A DNA stretch of 64,000 nucleotides from Herbaspirillum rubrisubalbicans (GCF_003719195.1 NZ_CP024996.1:2418001-2482000); one strand, 5' to 3'; numbered from the stretch's first letter, positions 45,246 through 55,687 are shown. Program-made: numbers and translations. The notes: generated from the letters alone by a model not told the origin.

Positions 45246-45280
45246 AAACGAAGCAGGCCCCGATTTGCATCGGAGCCTGC
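45246..45280 (-). terminator. Terminator after purT
   Basis: Read on the minus strand, GCAGGCTCCGAT pairs with ATCGGGGCCTGC (45253-45280, one mismatch) around a 4-base loop, and TTCGTTT follows. It lies downstream of purT, beyond the perfect inverted repeat at 45283-45333. Confidence 0.6.
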
Positions 45281-45282
45281 CT

Positions 45283-45333
45283 AGGGCCTGTTCCCATTCA
45301 ATCGCACTCGCAGATTGAATGGGAACAGGCCCT
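45283..45333. repeat. Perfect 20-bp inverted repeat downstream of purT
   Basis: AGGGCCTGTTCCCATTCAAT (45283-45302) is the exact reverse complement of ATTGAATGGGAACAGGCCCT (45314-45333), with an 11-base spacer CGCACTCGCAG. It sits 20 bases after the purT stop and directly beside a second hairpin that looks like the true terminator. It has no T-run. I noticed no second copy in the window. It may be a dispersed palindromic element. Confidence 0.85.
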
Positions 45334-45352
45334 ACTGGTGGATGGCCGGGTG

Positions 45353-46564
45353 TTATTCGGGAATGACCGGCTTGACCTTGGCCGCAGCCTGCTTGGCACG
45401 GATGCGGGCGGTCTCGACGTTGTCCCCGGAGGCCAGGGCCACGCCCATGCGACGGCGGGCGAAGGACTCGGGCTTGCCGAACAGGCGAATGTCGGCACCC
45501 GGAATGCGCAGCGCATCGGCCACGCCATCGAAGGCGATGCCACGGGCTTCATGCTGGCCATAGATCACGGCCGAGGCACCCGGGGTCTTCAGGGCGGTAT
45601 TGACGGGCAGACCGAGGATGGCCTTGGCGTGCAGTTCGAATTCGCTCTGTACCTGGCTGACCATGGTGACCATGCCGGTGTCATGCGGACGCGGGCTGAC
45701 TTCGGAGAACCAGACCATGTCGCCCTTGACGAACAATTCCACCCCGAACAGGCCCAGACCGCCGAGGTTTTCGGTGACCTTGCGGGCGATGTCGCGAGCC
45801 TTTTCCAGGGCCGCATTGGGCATGGGGTGCGGTTGCCAGGACTCGACATAGTCGCCCTTGACCTGTACGTGACCGATGGGGTCGCAGAAGCTGGTGATGG
45901 TGTCGCCGTTCTCGTTCAAGGAACGCACCGTCAGCAGGGTGATCTCGTAGTCGAAGTCGATGAAGCCTTCCACGATCACGCGACCGGAATCGACGCGGCC
46001 ACCGGCGGCGGCGTAGTTCCAGGCGGCTTCGATCTCATCGGCGCCATCGATCTTGGACTGGCCCTTGCCGGAAGACGACATGACCGGCTTGATCACGCAT
46101 GGGAAGCCGATCTGGTCGATGGCAGCCTTCAGTTCTGTCAGGCTGTCAGCGAAGCGGTAGGGCGAGGTCGCCAGGCCCAGGGTTTCACCGGCCAAGCGAC
46201 GGATGCCTTCGCGATTCATGGTCAGCCAGGCGGCGCGCGCGGTCGGGATGACGCGGGCACGGCCGGCTTCTTCCAGCTTGACCAGGGTTTCGGTGGCGAT
46301 GGCCTCGATCTCGGGCACGATCAGGTCGGGTTGCTCCTGCTCGATCAATGCGGTCAGGGCGGCGCCATCGGTCATGTTGATGACATGGGCACGATGCGCG
46401 ACCTGCTGGCCGGGCGCGTTTTCGTAGCGGTCAACGGCAATCACTTCCACGCCCAGGCGTTGCAGGGCGATGATGACTTCCTTGCCGAGTTCGCCGGAGC
46501 CCAGCAGCATGACTTTGGTGGCGGAGGGGGACAGCGGTGTGCCGAGTCGGGTTGGTTTTTTCAT
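45353..46564 (-). CDS. purT: Formate-dependent phosphoribosylglycinamide formyltransferase
   Basis: PurT uses formate and ATP to formylate GAR in purine synthesis, an alternative to folate-dependent PurN. The 403-residue ATP-grasp protein starts with [29 protein letters not shown] (split here into its first 16 residues and the nucleotide loop [10 protein letters not shown]). It has SSSGKGQS in the ATP site and [13 protein letters not shown] in the catalytic part. It is flanked by a 277-base AT-rich upstream region with a direct repeat and by the inverted repeat downstream. Confidence 0.96.
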   Translation of the reverse strand: MKKPTRLGTPLSPSATKVMLLGSGELGKEVIIALQRLGVEVIAVDRYENAPGQQVAHRAHVINMTDGAALTALIEQEQPDLIVPEIEAIATETLVKLEEAGRARVIPTARAAWLTMNREGIRRLAGETLGLATSPYRFADSLTELKAAIDQIGFPCVIKPVMSSSGKGQSKIDGADEIEAAWNYAAAGGRVDSGRVIVEGFIDFDYEITLLTVRSLNENGDTITSFCDPIGHVQVKGDYVESWQPHPMPNAALEKARDIARKVTENLGGLGLFGVELFVKGDMVWFSEVSPRPHDTGMVTMVSQVQSEFELHAKAILGLPVNTALKTPGASAVIYGQHEARGIAFDGVADALRIPGADIRLFGKPESFARRRMGVALASGDNVETARIRAKQAAAKVKPVIPE

Positions 46565-46713
46565 AGCAGGGGGAAAGAGTCAGCGGGGGCGCTGATGCAG
46601 TGCGAGAATTGAATCACGGGCGGACGATACCAAATCTTGCCCCTTTTGGACAGACGCAATGCGGCTTGTTTTGGGGAAGGAAATTGGCGAAAAATTGCCT
46701 ATTTTTCCTTTCG

Positions 46714-46747
46714 GAAACTTCTTCCCGCGTGATGTCAGAAACTTCTT
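46714..46747. repeat. Direct repeat GAAACTTCTT upstream of purT
   Basis: GAAACTTCTT occurs at 46714-46723 and again at 46738-46747, 24 bases apart start to start. The pair lies in AT-rich non-coding DNA 150-185 bases upstream of the purT start. It could be a regulator site or chance in low-complexity DNA. Confidence 0.4.
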
Positions 46748-46841
46748 AGATAAAGCAGCGTAAAGAGAATAAATTTGCCTAAATATGTCTAATTCAATCG
46801 ATCCCGCTGCGTGGGAATGAGGGGTCGATTGTCAGCGTCCT

Positions 46842-47141
46842 TCAGAGTTCGATTTCCAGCATCACCCCCGACAAAGCCTTCCCATGCGCATCCAGCGCCA
46901 ATGAACGGGTCACGCCCCCGCCCAGCGCGCGCTGCATGACGAAATTGAGCGCTCCAAGGTGTGGCAAGGCATGGCGCACCACTTCCCCCTGCACGATTGC
47001 CGCAAAATGCGCCCGCACCCGCTCGGCGCTCAGTGCGCTTTCCAGCCGGGCGTAGTCTTCGATGCGGTAGGCGATGACGGAAATATTGGAAATGTCGCCT
47101 TTGTCCCCGGCGCGTGCGTGGGCGATGTCTCTGAGCAGCAT
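46842..47141 (-). CDS. AtuA-associated small protein (AtuA-like ferredoxin-fold domain)
   Basis: This 99-residue protein starts MLLRDIAHARAGDKGDISNIS, the conserved motif of the small family that accompanies AtuA/DUF1446 proteins. It is encoded one base after the stop of that gene, so the two are probably coupled and may form a complex. In other loci the two are fused into one chain. The start at 47141 is preferred, since the frame open to 47282 overlaps the upstream gene. Its catalytic role is unknown. Confidence 0.85.
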   Translation of the reverse strand: MLLRDIAHARAGDKGDISNISVIAYRIEDYARLESALSAERVRAHFAAIVQGEVVRHALPHLGALNFVMQRALGGGVTRSLALDAHGKALSGVMLEIEL

Positions 47142-47142
47142 C

Positions 47143-48507
47143 TCAAGCCTCCTCGATATGAACGGATGTGTGTACCAGCGTGCGCGGCAGCAGCAGCGAC
47201 AGCACCGCGATGACTTCGCGCGCCGACTTGGTGGCGCCGCCGCCGCCGGCCGGGCCATTGGTGTAGAGCGTTTCGACTTCATTGCCGATGCGTAGCGCCT
47301 GCTTCATGCTGGCTGTGCGGCCGGTCACGCGCAGCCGGACTTCATTCGGTTCCGGCGCGGCAGCTGGCTTGGCCGGGCCGCCGATGGCATTGACGCCGAT
47401 CAGGTCAAAGCGCAGTTCCTGTGTCTCTACGCCGGTCAGCGCCAGCCGCTCGCGCACGATGTCGGCCGCCAGTTGCGCGCGCGCCTGGGCGCCCGTTCCG
47501 GCATAGGACATCTGGCCTTCGCCGATGAAGCTGTCGCGATAGCCCAGTGTGGTCTTCAAGGTCGCCGGTCGCGCGCGGCCACGTGCGCCCGTCACCGCCA
47601 CGCGATCCGCGCCCAGTTCGGTGATCTGTACCTGCGAAAAGTCGGCGATCACGTCCGGCGTGAGATAGGCGCTGGGATCGTGGATTTCATAGAGCAGTTG
47701 TTCCTTGCAGGTCTGCGCCGTGACCTGGCCGCCGGAGCCGGCGACCTTGGTGATGACGGCACTGCCATCGGCGCGCACTTCACCGATGGGAAAGCCCAGG
47801 CGCGCCAGAGCGGCCACATCCTTCTTGCCAGGGTCGGCGAAATACCCGCCCGTGATCTGGCCGGCGCACTCCAGCAGATGGCCGATCAGCGTGCCTTGGC
47901 CCAGCTTGTCCCAGTCATCCATGGCCCAGCCGAATTCATGCACCAGCGGCGCCAGCACCAGCGCCGGATCGGCGACACGGCCGGTGACGATGACCTGGGC
48001 ACCGGCTTGCAGGGCCTCTACGATAGGGGCGCTGCCCAGATAGGCATTGGCCGAAATGAGCCGGTCACCCAGGCTCGCCACCGGCTGGCCATTGTCTTCG
48101 ATCCTGAAGTCGCCCTCTTGTACTGCCTGCAACACATCGTCACCGATCACCGCAGCCACCTTCAACCCTGCCAGACCCAGTTCGCGGGCGATCTCGCGGA
48201 TGCGTTGGGCGGCGGCCAAGGGATTGGCGGCGCCCATGTTGGTGATGATGCGCACGCCTTGGTGGGCGCAGGTCTTCAGGACTGCGTGCATCCGCTCGGC
48301 CAGCAGCGGGTCGTAGCCCTTGCTCGGGTCGGCCAGGCGCGCCTGCTGTCCGATGGCGATGGTGCGCTCGGCCAGGCATTCGAAGATCAGGTAATCCAGC
48401 TGGCCTTTCTCGGCCAGTTCGGCGGCCGGTTCGATGCGGTCGCCCGAGTAGCCGGCACCGGCGCCGATACGGATGGTACGCACGCTACGTTGCGGGTCGT
48501 GGGTCAT
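47143..48507 (-). CDS. AtuA-like protein (DUF1446 domain)
   Basis: This 454-residue cytosolic protein of the DUF1446/AtuA family has the N-terminal segment TIRIGAGAGYSGDRIEPA and the core LDYLIFECLAERT and ITNMGAANP. It also has the motif TGRVADPALVLAPL. AtuA was linked genetically to acyclic terpene catabolism in Pseudomonas, but its reaction is not established and the family is much broader. Here it follows a CitMHS carboxylate transporter and is divergent from a LysR gene, suggesting catabolism of a carboxylic acid. The ATG at 48507 is preferred over the TTG at 48519. Confidence 0.88.
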   Translation of the reverse strand: MTHDPQRSVRTIRIGAGAGYSGDRIEPAAELAEKGQLDYLIFECLAERTIAIGQQARLADPSKGYDPLLAERMHAVLKTCAHQGVRIITNMGAANPLAAAQRIREIARELGLAGLKVAAVIGDDVLQAVQEGDFRIEDNGQPVASLGDRLISANAYLGSAPIVEALQAGAQVIVTGRVADPALVLAPLVHEFGWAMDDWDKLGQGTLIGHLLECAGQITGGYFADPGKKDVAALARLGFPIGEVRADGSAVITKVAGSGGQVTAQTCKEQLLYEIHDPSAYLTPDVIADFSQVQITELGADRVAVTGARGRARPATLKTTLGYRDSFIGEGQMSYAGTGAQARAQLAADIVRERLALTGVETQELRFDLIGVNAIGGPAKPAAAPEPNEVRLRVTGRTASMKQALRIGNEVETLYTNGPAGGGGATKSAREVIAVLSLLLPRTLVHTSVHIEEA

Positions 48508-48549
48508 GCAATGCTCCAAAAGATGTCAGTGCTCATCGCGGGTCGTGCT

Positions 48550-49851
48550 TCAGAACAGCGGGAACAGACCCAGCACCACGCAGGCAATGGTCATCACCAC
48601 CGAGGCGCCGAAGAGGAAGGGGATGGTGTATTTCTGGTGGTCGGCCAGTTCGATGCCGGCCAGGCCGCAGACCAGGAAGGTGGCGGGGGTCAGCGGGCTG
48701 ACCGGGAAGCCGGTGGTCATCTGTCCCAACAGCGCCGCCTGCGCCACCTGCAGGGTGGGCACGCCCAGCATGTGGCTGACTTCGGCAATCACCGGCAAGA
48801 CGCCGAAGTAGAAGGAATCGGGGTCGAACAGCAGTGACAGCGGCATGGACAGCAAGCCCAGCACCACCGGGATATGCCCCGCCATCTCGGGCGGCACGAA
48901 ACCGACCGCCGTCTTGGCCATGGCCGAGAGCATTCCCGACTTGGTCATGATGCCGGTGAACACGCCCGCCGCAAACAGGATGCTGGCCATCAGCAAGGCG
49001 GCCTTGGCGTGGGCATCGATGCGCTCGCGCTGCTGGGCCACGTCGCGATAGTTGAGCATCAGTGCCAGTACCACGCCGATCATGAACATCACCACCGGAT
49101 CGACCTTGCCGCTGATCATTACGCCCAGCACGAAGAGGGTGAGCACGATGTTGGCCCAGAAATTCTGCGGGCGGCGGATCTTCAGTTGGGCCTCGGTCAG
49201 CTCATGCTGCTGCACGAAGTCCACCGTGGCGCCCTGGCCCAATCCGAGGCGGCGTTCTTCCTTCAGGCCCAGCAGGTAGGAGGCGATGAATACGAACGCC
49301 AGCCCCACCAGTTGCACCGGCACCAGCGGCGTGAAGATATCCGAGACCGGGATGTGCAGCGCGGCCGAGGCGCGGATCATCGGCCCGGTCCAGGGCAGGA
49401 AGTTCACGCCGGCCGCCATCGAGGCCACACAGGCCAGGATGCGCTTGTCGATGCCCAGGCGCGTATAGAGCGGCAGCATGGCCGGGATGGTGATGAGGAA
49501 GGTCACCGCGCCGGAGCCATCGAGGTGGATCAGCAGGGCCAGCAATGCGGTACCCGGCACGATGCGGGTCGGGCGGCTGCCCACCGTCTTGAGGATGCGG
49601 CTGATGATGGGGTCCAACATGCCGGCATCGGTGACGATGCCGAAGAACAGGATGGCGAAGACGAACATGCCCGCCACCGGCGCAATGGCGGTCACGCCCT
49701 GCACGATGAACTTCGAGGTCTGCAAGCCGAAACCGCCGACCAGCGCGGCGATGATGGGGATGGCGATCAACGCCACCAGCGGCGACATCTTCTTGGTGAG
49801 GATGGCCGTGAACAAGGATACGATCGTGACAAAGCCGAGCAGGGCTAACAT
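48550..49851 (-). CDS. CitMHS-family carboxylate transporter
   Basis: This inner-membrane transporter of 433 residues is almost entirely hydrophobic, with about 12 membrane segments. It has the segments TDAGMLDPIISRILK and LIHLDGSGAVTFLITIPAMLPLY, and FLPWTGPMIR typical of the CitMHS (citrate-metal:H+ symport) family. Citrate is the best known substrate, but the pairing with an AtuA-like gene pair suggests another di- or tricarboxylate. It is the first gene of a three-gene minus-strand operon and is divergent from a LysR regulator. Confidence 0.92.
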   Translation of the reverse strand: MLALLGFVTIVSLFTAILTKKMSPLVALIAIPIIAALVGGFGLQTSKFIVQGVTAIAPVAGMFVFAILFFGIVTDAGMLDPIISRILKTVGSRPTRIVPGTALLALLIHLDGSGAVTFLITIPAMLPLYTRLGIDKRILACVASMAAGVNFLPWTGPMIRASAALHIPVSDIFTPLVPVQLVGLAFVFIASYLLGLKEERRLGLGQGATVDFVQQHELTEAQLKIRRPQNFWANIVLTLFVLGVMISGKVDPVVMFMIGVVLALMLNYRDVAQQRERIDAHAKAALLMASILFAAGVFTGIMTKSGMLSAMAKTAVGFVPPEMAGHIPVVLGLLSMPLSLLFDPDSFYFGVLPVIAEVSHMLGVPTLQVAQAALLGQMTTGFPVSPLTPATFLVCGLAGIELADHQKYTIPFLFGASVVMTIACVVLGLFPLF

Positions 49852-50047
49852 GCGTGTCTCCGTTTTTTGTGTGATGTTCTTGTTGTGTCAGCACATCCAG
49901 CACGCCGTTTGTTGTTCTCGGCTTGGTTCCGTTAGGAGCTGCGGGAAGTGAGCAGGGCGAGTGTAGGTGGCGGTGGATTTTGTTGTAAAGTCGCTTTTTT
50001 CGATTGATTGACCGGCTTTTACGCATAATCATCCCGGCCCCGACACC
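49852..50047. promoter_or_regulatory. Divergent promoter region citMHS-like gene/lysR
   Basis: These 196 bases lie between the transporter operon and the divergent lysR gene. Near 49980-50020 there is TTGTAAAGTCG followed by CGGCTTTTACGC, a near-perfect inverted repeat with T-rich centre, then CATAAT about 25 bases before the lysR ATG. This fits a LysR-type operator with an overlapping promoter. It is inferred by eye. Confidence 0.4.
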
Positions 50048-51037
50048 ATGCAATCCAACATCTCCACCCGCCTGCTGCAAGCCTTCCTGGCGCTGGCTGA
50101 TTGCCGCCATTTCGGCCACGCGGCCGAGCGCTGCCACGTCTCGCAATCGGCCTTCAGCGCCATGATCCAGAAGCTGGAAGCCGCGACCGGTGCGCGCCTG
50201 TTCGAACGCGACACGCGCAATGTAAGCTTGACCCCCGAAGGTGAATTGTTCGTACAGGTCGCGCGCCAACTGGTGACGGACATTGAAGCCGCCTTGGCTG
50301 ACATGAGCGATTACGTGGCCCGGCGCAAGGGCAGGGTGGCCATTGCCGCCTTGCCCTCACTGGCGGCGGGCTGGTTGCCGCCGGTGCTGGCCGATTATCG
50401 GCAGCGCTATCCGGGCGTCACCGTGGAATTGTTCGACGCCATCTCTGATCATTGCCTGGACCTGCTGCGCCAGGGCAAGGCCGATATCGCCCTCACCGCC
50501 GCGGGGCCAAATCTGGTGGAGTTCGATACCCGTGCGCTCTGTTCGGACCCGTTCTACCTGGTTTGCCGCCAGGACCACAAGCTGGCCGGCAAGCGCCGTA
50601 TCAAGGTGGCGCAACTGGCCGGTTGCGAGATGATCCACCTGGCCCGCTCCACCAGTGTGCGCCAGCATCTGGATGCAGTACTGCGCCCCGGTGGCGTGAT
50701 CCATACCGGGCTGGAAGTGGAGCACCTGGCCACCGTCGCGGCCCTCATCGAAAGCGGCCTGGGGGTGAGCGTGGTGCCGGAGTTGACCCTGTTCCAGTTC
50801 CGCCTGCCCAAGCTGGTGGCGATCCCGCTGGAGGCACCGGAATTGCGGCGGCCGCTCTTGATCGTCACGCCCAAGGAACGCAGCTTGTCGATGGCGGCGC
50901 AGGGCTTGCTGGAGCTGGTGCGGCAGAAGGCGGAAGGACGTGCGCCGGGCGATGACGGCCGCAATGACAAGGGCGATGCCCCAACAAAAAGCCCCGCGAC
51001 CAGGCGCGGGGCCATGAAAAAGACCGGGCGGAAATGA
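50048..51037 (+). CDS. LysR-family transcriptional regulator
   Basis: This LTTR of 329 residues has the N-terminal winged helix (STRLLQAFLALADCRHFGHAAERC, with helix-turn-helix ending SQSAFSAMIQKLEAATG) and a periplasmic-binding-like effector domain. It is divergent from the CitMHS/AtuA-like operon, its probable target. The last 20 or so residues (SPATRRGAMKKTGRK) go beyond the normal LTTR end, and their codons lie within terminators that serve the convergent MFS gene. The tail is probably not functional. Confidence 0.92.
   Translation: MQSNISTRLLQAFLALADCRHFGHAAERCHVSQSAFSAMIQKLEAATGARLFERDTRNVSLTPEGELFVQVARQLVTDIEAALADMSDYVARRKGRVAIAALPSLAAGWLPPVLADYRQRYPGVTVELFDAISDHCLDLLRQGKADIALTAAGPNLVEFDTRALCSDPFYLVCRQDHKLAGKRRIKVAQLAGCEMIHLARSTSVRQHLDAVLRPGGVIHTGLEVEHLATVAALIESGLGVSVVPELTLFQFRLPKLVAIPLEAPELRRPLLIVTPKERSLSMAAQGLLELVRQKAEGRAPGDDGRNDKGDAPTKSPATRRGAMKKTGRK
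50986..51012 (-). terminator. Second terminator of the MFS gene
   Basis: On the minus strand GCCCCGCG pairs with CGCGGGGC (50991-51012 on +) around a short loop and is followed by TTTTT. It lies inside the 3' end of the lysR frame, 68 bases beyond the MFS stop. Confidence 0.8.
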
Positions 51038-51050
51038 TTTCCGTCCGGTC
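51017..51050 (-). terminator. First terminator of the MFS gene
   Basis: On the minus strand GACCGGACGGAAA pairs with TTTCCGCCCGGTC (one mismatch) with a short loop and is followed by TTTTTC. It lies 30 bases after the MFS stop and overlaps the lysR stop codon. Confidence 0.85.
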
Positions 51051-51079
51051 CAGGCTTGTTGCAGTCAGGTCTGATGCGG

Positions 51080-52741
<1,662 letters not shown>

Positions 52742-52971
52742 GTTTGTCTCCTTGGTTTTAATGAATGTGCTCATGCATGGTGTGCAACCAGGTACTCGGG
52801 CAACGATGCAACAGATGGTCGAATGGGGCGTTATGCAAGAACGCACCGGAAGAGCAGAGTTTGAAGAACCGACACCCCCTGGCTTCCCCGGTCTGACACA
52901 AACCGCGATATTGGCTTCGCATTGCTTGCGTAAGGACCCACTTGTCCATGCGCCGAGTGTGCGACGCCAAG

Positions 52972-53009
52972 CTTACGCAGGACTTGCTCCAAACTTACAC
53001 AAGCTTACA
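52972..53009 (-). promoter_or_regulatory. TGTAAG-type direct repeats upstream of the MFS gene
   Basis: Read on the minus strand, TGTAAG-CTTG-TGTAAG (52994-53009) forms two half-sites 10 bases apart, with a third CGTAAG at 52972-52977, 22 bases further. The spacing equals one and two helical turns. It is about 250 bases upstream of the MFS start. Confidence 0.35.
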
Positions 53010-53250
53010 GCGCAGCAAGCCTGTTTTCGGTTGCGACGCAGCAGGGAAAGCCGCTTCTACCAAGGCTTTGCGGGTGTCGGGGGATATTGCGCCGCAGCGA
53101 CATGCGGGAGTGATTGCGCGTTGGGAAAAGATGCCAGAAAAAAATTTTCTGTCAGGAATGAAGGTGGGCAAGTGAAGTATCTTGCCAAACAGGCGGCTTA
53201 GCGGGTTGCCCTATTGGCCGCAAGGGCAGATCAGATGGGTGGCTACGAGG

Positions 53251-53278
53251 CGGTACGGCAGCGTTGGCCACCGTACCG
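53251..53278. repeat. Inverted repeat after the FAD oxidoreductase gene
   Basis: CGGTACGG (53251-53258) is perfectly complementary to CCGTACCG (53271-53278) with a 12-base loop. It lies 17 bases after the stop codon of the minus-strand gene but lacks a T-run, so it may be a weak 3' hairpin. Confidence 0.4.
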
Positions 53279-53295
53279 GGTACAACCGCAGTCAA

Positions 53296-54498
53296 TCACG
53301 CCAGGGCGGTCGCCGGGGCCGGTTGGGTGGATGGCGTGGGCAGGCTGTCGCCTTCCAGCAGCGCCTTCACGACACGCTCGCCCAGGCCCAGTCCGACGCT
53401 CATGCCGATGCCAGTATGCATCAGTACCACCGAAGTGTGGTCGTCGATGGCCAGCGCCGAGAACGGACCGGGGCCCTTGCTGCCATAGACCCCTTGCCAG
53501 CGCTCGATGACCTGCACGCGGGTGTCCAGCGTGTGTTCGACCAGGCCCAGCAGCAGTTGGTCGACTTCTTCGCTGTTGAACGGCGGCGAATCGGTGCCGT
53601 AATGGTGCGAATCGCCGACGATGAGCTCTTGATAGGGGGTCGGGCTGACCAGCAGGTGGATGCCGTGCTTGTTGAGCAAGGGCGTCTTGGCCTCGATCTC
53701 GGCATGGACTGCGCGCGCGGTGGGCAAGTCCGAGAAGGCGCCGTAGTGGGTGCAGGACAGGCCGGTCAGCACGGCATGGGTCAGCGGTACTGCTTCTTCG
53801 GTCTTGATGCGCAGCATCTGCAGACGGCACTGCTTCAGATTCATCGGCTGCAGGCGGTCGGCGAAGAGCGTCAGGTAATCGTGGCCCGAGCAGACCACCA
53901 CGCGCTCGGCATGGAATTGACCGGCGGTGGTTGAGAGGCGACCATCGGCCGTGCCATGCACCAGGGTATTGAAGCGGAAATGCACGCCCTGCGAATGCAG
54001 GTAGGCCACCAGGGCTGGCATGGCTTCGCGCGAATACAATTGCAGGTCTTCGGTGCCATGCAGGGCCGAGCGGTGATGGCTGAAGCGGCCATTGTAGAGG
54101 GCATTGAGCTTCTCGCCTTCCAGGAGCGAGGCGCGGTAATCGTACTGACGCGCACGCACGGTCATGAATTCCACCAGCACATCGTGCTCTGCTTGGCTGC
54201 GGGCAAACAGCAGGGTGCCGGCTTCACGGGCACTGAAGTGGGCGCGCGCGGCCAGGTGCAACCAGATGGCGCGGCTTTCGCGTGCCAGGTCGAGCATGAT
54301 GCCGGGCGGCTGGCCGGTCACCAGGCCCATGCCGAAATTGCGCACGGAGGCGCCCAGCGGAGTGCCGGTGCGTTCGAAAACGGCGACCTTCAGGCCGCGC
54401 TTGACGGCCGCATAGGCGTGCGCCAGGCCGAGGATGCCCGAACCGACCACGGCCAGGTCGAAGTGTTGCGGATCGTGTTCTGTGGGGGAAAGCGTCAT
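53296..54498 (-). CDS. FAD-dependent oxidoreductase of phosphonate loci (TIGR03364-like)
   Basis: This 400-residue DadA-type FAD oxidoreductase has FDLAVVGSGILGLAHAYAA as dinucleotide-binding motif and GASVRNFGMG, a segment typical of the TIGR03364 family found with phosphonate genes. Family members studied act on amino- or N-methylaminoethylphosphonate-type substrates; I state this with caution. Here it is the last gene after a 2-aminoethylphosphonate-type ABC transporter. ATG at 54498 is preferred because GGAG precedes it at the right distance. An ATG at 54510 is possible. Confidence 0.85.
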   Translation of the reverse strand: MTLSPTEHDPQHFDLAVVGSGILGLAHAYAAVKRGLKVAVFERTGTPLGASVRNFGMGLVTGQPPGIMLDLARESRAIWLHLAARAHFSAREAGTLLFARSQAEHDVLVEFMTVRARQYDYRASLLEGEKLNALYNGRFSHHRSALHGTEDLQLYSREAMPALVAYLHSQGVHFRFNTLVHGTADGRLSTTAGQFHAERVVVCSGHDYLTLFADRLQPMNLKQCRLQMLRIKTEEAVPLTHAVLTGLSCTHYGAFSDLPTARAVHAEIEAKTPLLNKHGIHLLVSPTPYQELIVGDSHHYGTDSPPFNSEEVDQLLLGLVEHTLDTRVQVIERWQGVYGSKGPGPFSALAIDDHTSVVLMHTGIGMSVGLGLGERVVKALLEGDSLPTPSTQPAPATALA

Positions 54499-54655
54499 GG
54501 GGGACTCCATAAGATACGGTTGCCAGATGTCGTGATGCCTGTTGTGGGCGAACGCTCTGTGGGCGTTTTGCGATCCTCTCTGTGCGCCGCCACAGGCTGG
54601 GCTGTGGCGGCGTCGAACTACGTGCAATACATGTGAACGCAGGCGGTGACGGACA

Positions 54656-55687
54656 TTACTGCTTCTTCTCCGACTTGCTTTCGTAGCGCTTGCTCCACTC
54701 GGTCAGGATGCGATCACGGTTGGTGCTGGCCCAGGTGAAGTCGTTCTTGATGAGACGCTTTTCGTAGTCGGCCGGCAGCAGTTCGTCCGGCTTGGCTACG
54801 CCCGGAATGGCGACCACGGCGAAGTTCTTTTCATACAGCGCCATGGCATCCTTGCTGGCGGAGAAGTCGGCCAGTTTCTTGGCGGCTTCCAGGTTCTTGG
54901 TGCCCTTGACGATGGCGGTGGCTTCGATGTCCCAGCCCAGGCCTTCGGCGGGCAGGATCACGTCGATCGGGGCACCTTCCTTCTTGGTCTTCACGGCGCG
55001 GTATTCGAAGGCGATGCCGATCGGGAATTCACCTGTCGCGGCCTGCTTGCAGGGCTTGGAGCCGGAGTGGGTGTACTGGCCGATGTTCTTGTGCAGGGCG
55101 TCCATGTAGGCCCAGCCTTTTTCTTCACCCATCATCTGCAGCCAGGCCGACACATCCAGGTAGCCGGTACCGGAAGAGGCCGGGTTGGGCATGACGATCT
55201 TGCCGGCATAGACCGGCTTGGTCAGGTCAGCCCAGGAGGTCGGCTTGGGCAGGCCCTGCTTTTGCGCTTCCACGGTGTTGAAGCAGATGGCCGAGGCCCA
55301 CACGTCCATGCCCACCCACGACGGCGGGTTGGCGGCGCTGCGGTACTTGGCGTCGATGGCCGACAGGCCATGCGGGGCGTAGGGGGTCAGCATCCCTTCC
55401 TTGTCCAGCAGGGCCAGGCTGGTGGCGGCCAGGCCCCAGATCACGTCGGCTTGCGGATTGGCCTTTTCCGCCAGCAGCTTGGCGGTGACGATGCCGGTGG
55501 AGTCGCGCACCCACTTGATTTCGATGTCCGGGTTGGCCTTCTGGAAGGCTGCCTGGTAAGCCTTGATCTGGTCGGCTTCGAGGGCGGTATAGACCGTCAG
55601 CGTGGTGGCCGCGTGGGCCTGGGCCGAGAACAACATGCCGGCGCCGATCACCGATGCGAGCAGGGAAAACAGCTTGGTTTTTTTCAT
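54656..55687 (-). CDS. ABC transporter substrate-binding protein (2-aminoethylphosphonate type)
   Basis: This periplasmic binding protein of 343 residues has the signal peptide KLFSLLASVIGAGMLFSAQAHA. It belongs to the iron(III)/polyamine-like cluster of solute-binding proteins, with TTLTVYTALEADQIKAYQAAF and WVRDSTGIVTAKLLAE. The gene set (ATPase, fused permease, binding protein and TIGR03364-like oxidase) points to 2-aminoethylphosphonate uptake (PhnS-like). By sequence alone, an Fe3+-binding relative is the main alternative. Confidence 0.85.
   Translation of the reverse strand: MKKTKLFSLLASVIGAGMLFSAQAHAATTLTVYTALEADQIKAYQAAFQKANPDIEIKWVRDSTGIVTAKLLAEKANPQADVIWGLAATSLALLDKEGMLTPYAPHGLSAIDAKYRSAANPPSWVGMDVWASAICFNTVEAQKQGLPKPTSWADLTKPVYAGKIVMPNPASSGTGYLDVSAWLQMMGEEKGWAYMDALHKNIGQYTHSGSKPCKQAATGEFPIGIAFEYRAVKTKKEGAPIDVILPAEGLGWDIEATAIVKGTKNLEAAKKLADFSASKDAMALYEKNFAVVAIPGVAKPDELLPADYEKRLIKNDFTWASTNRDRILTEWSKRYESKSEKKQ

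Larger units (their letters stand above)
52742..53295. other. Non-coding region between MFS and FAD oxidoreductase genes
   Basis: These 554 bases lie upstream of the MFS gene and downstream of the oxidoreductase gene. I see no convincing coding sequence. Open frames here show no family resemblance or ribosome binding sites. CTTAC repeats at 52972, 52994 and 53004 and an 8-bp inverted repeat at 53251-53278 are the only ordered elements. Confidence 0.6.
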
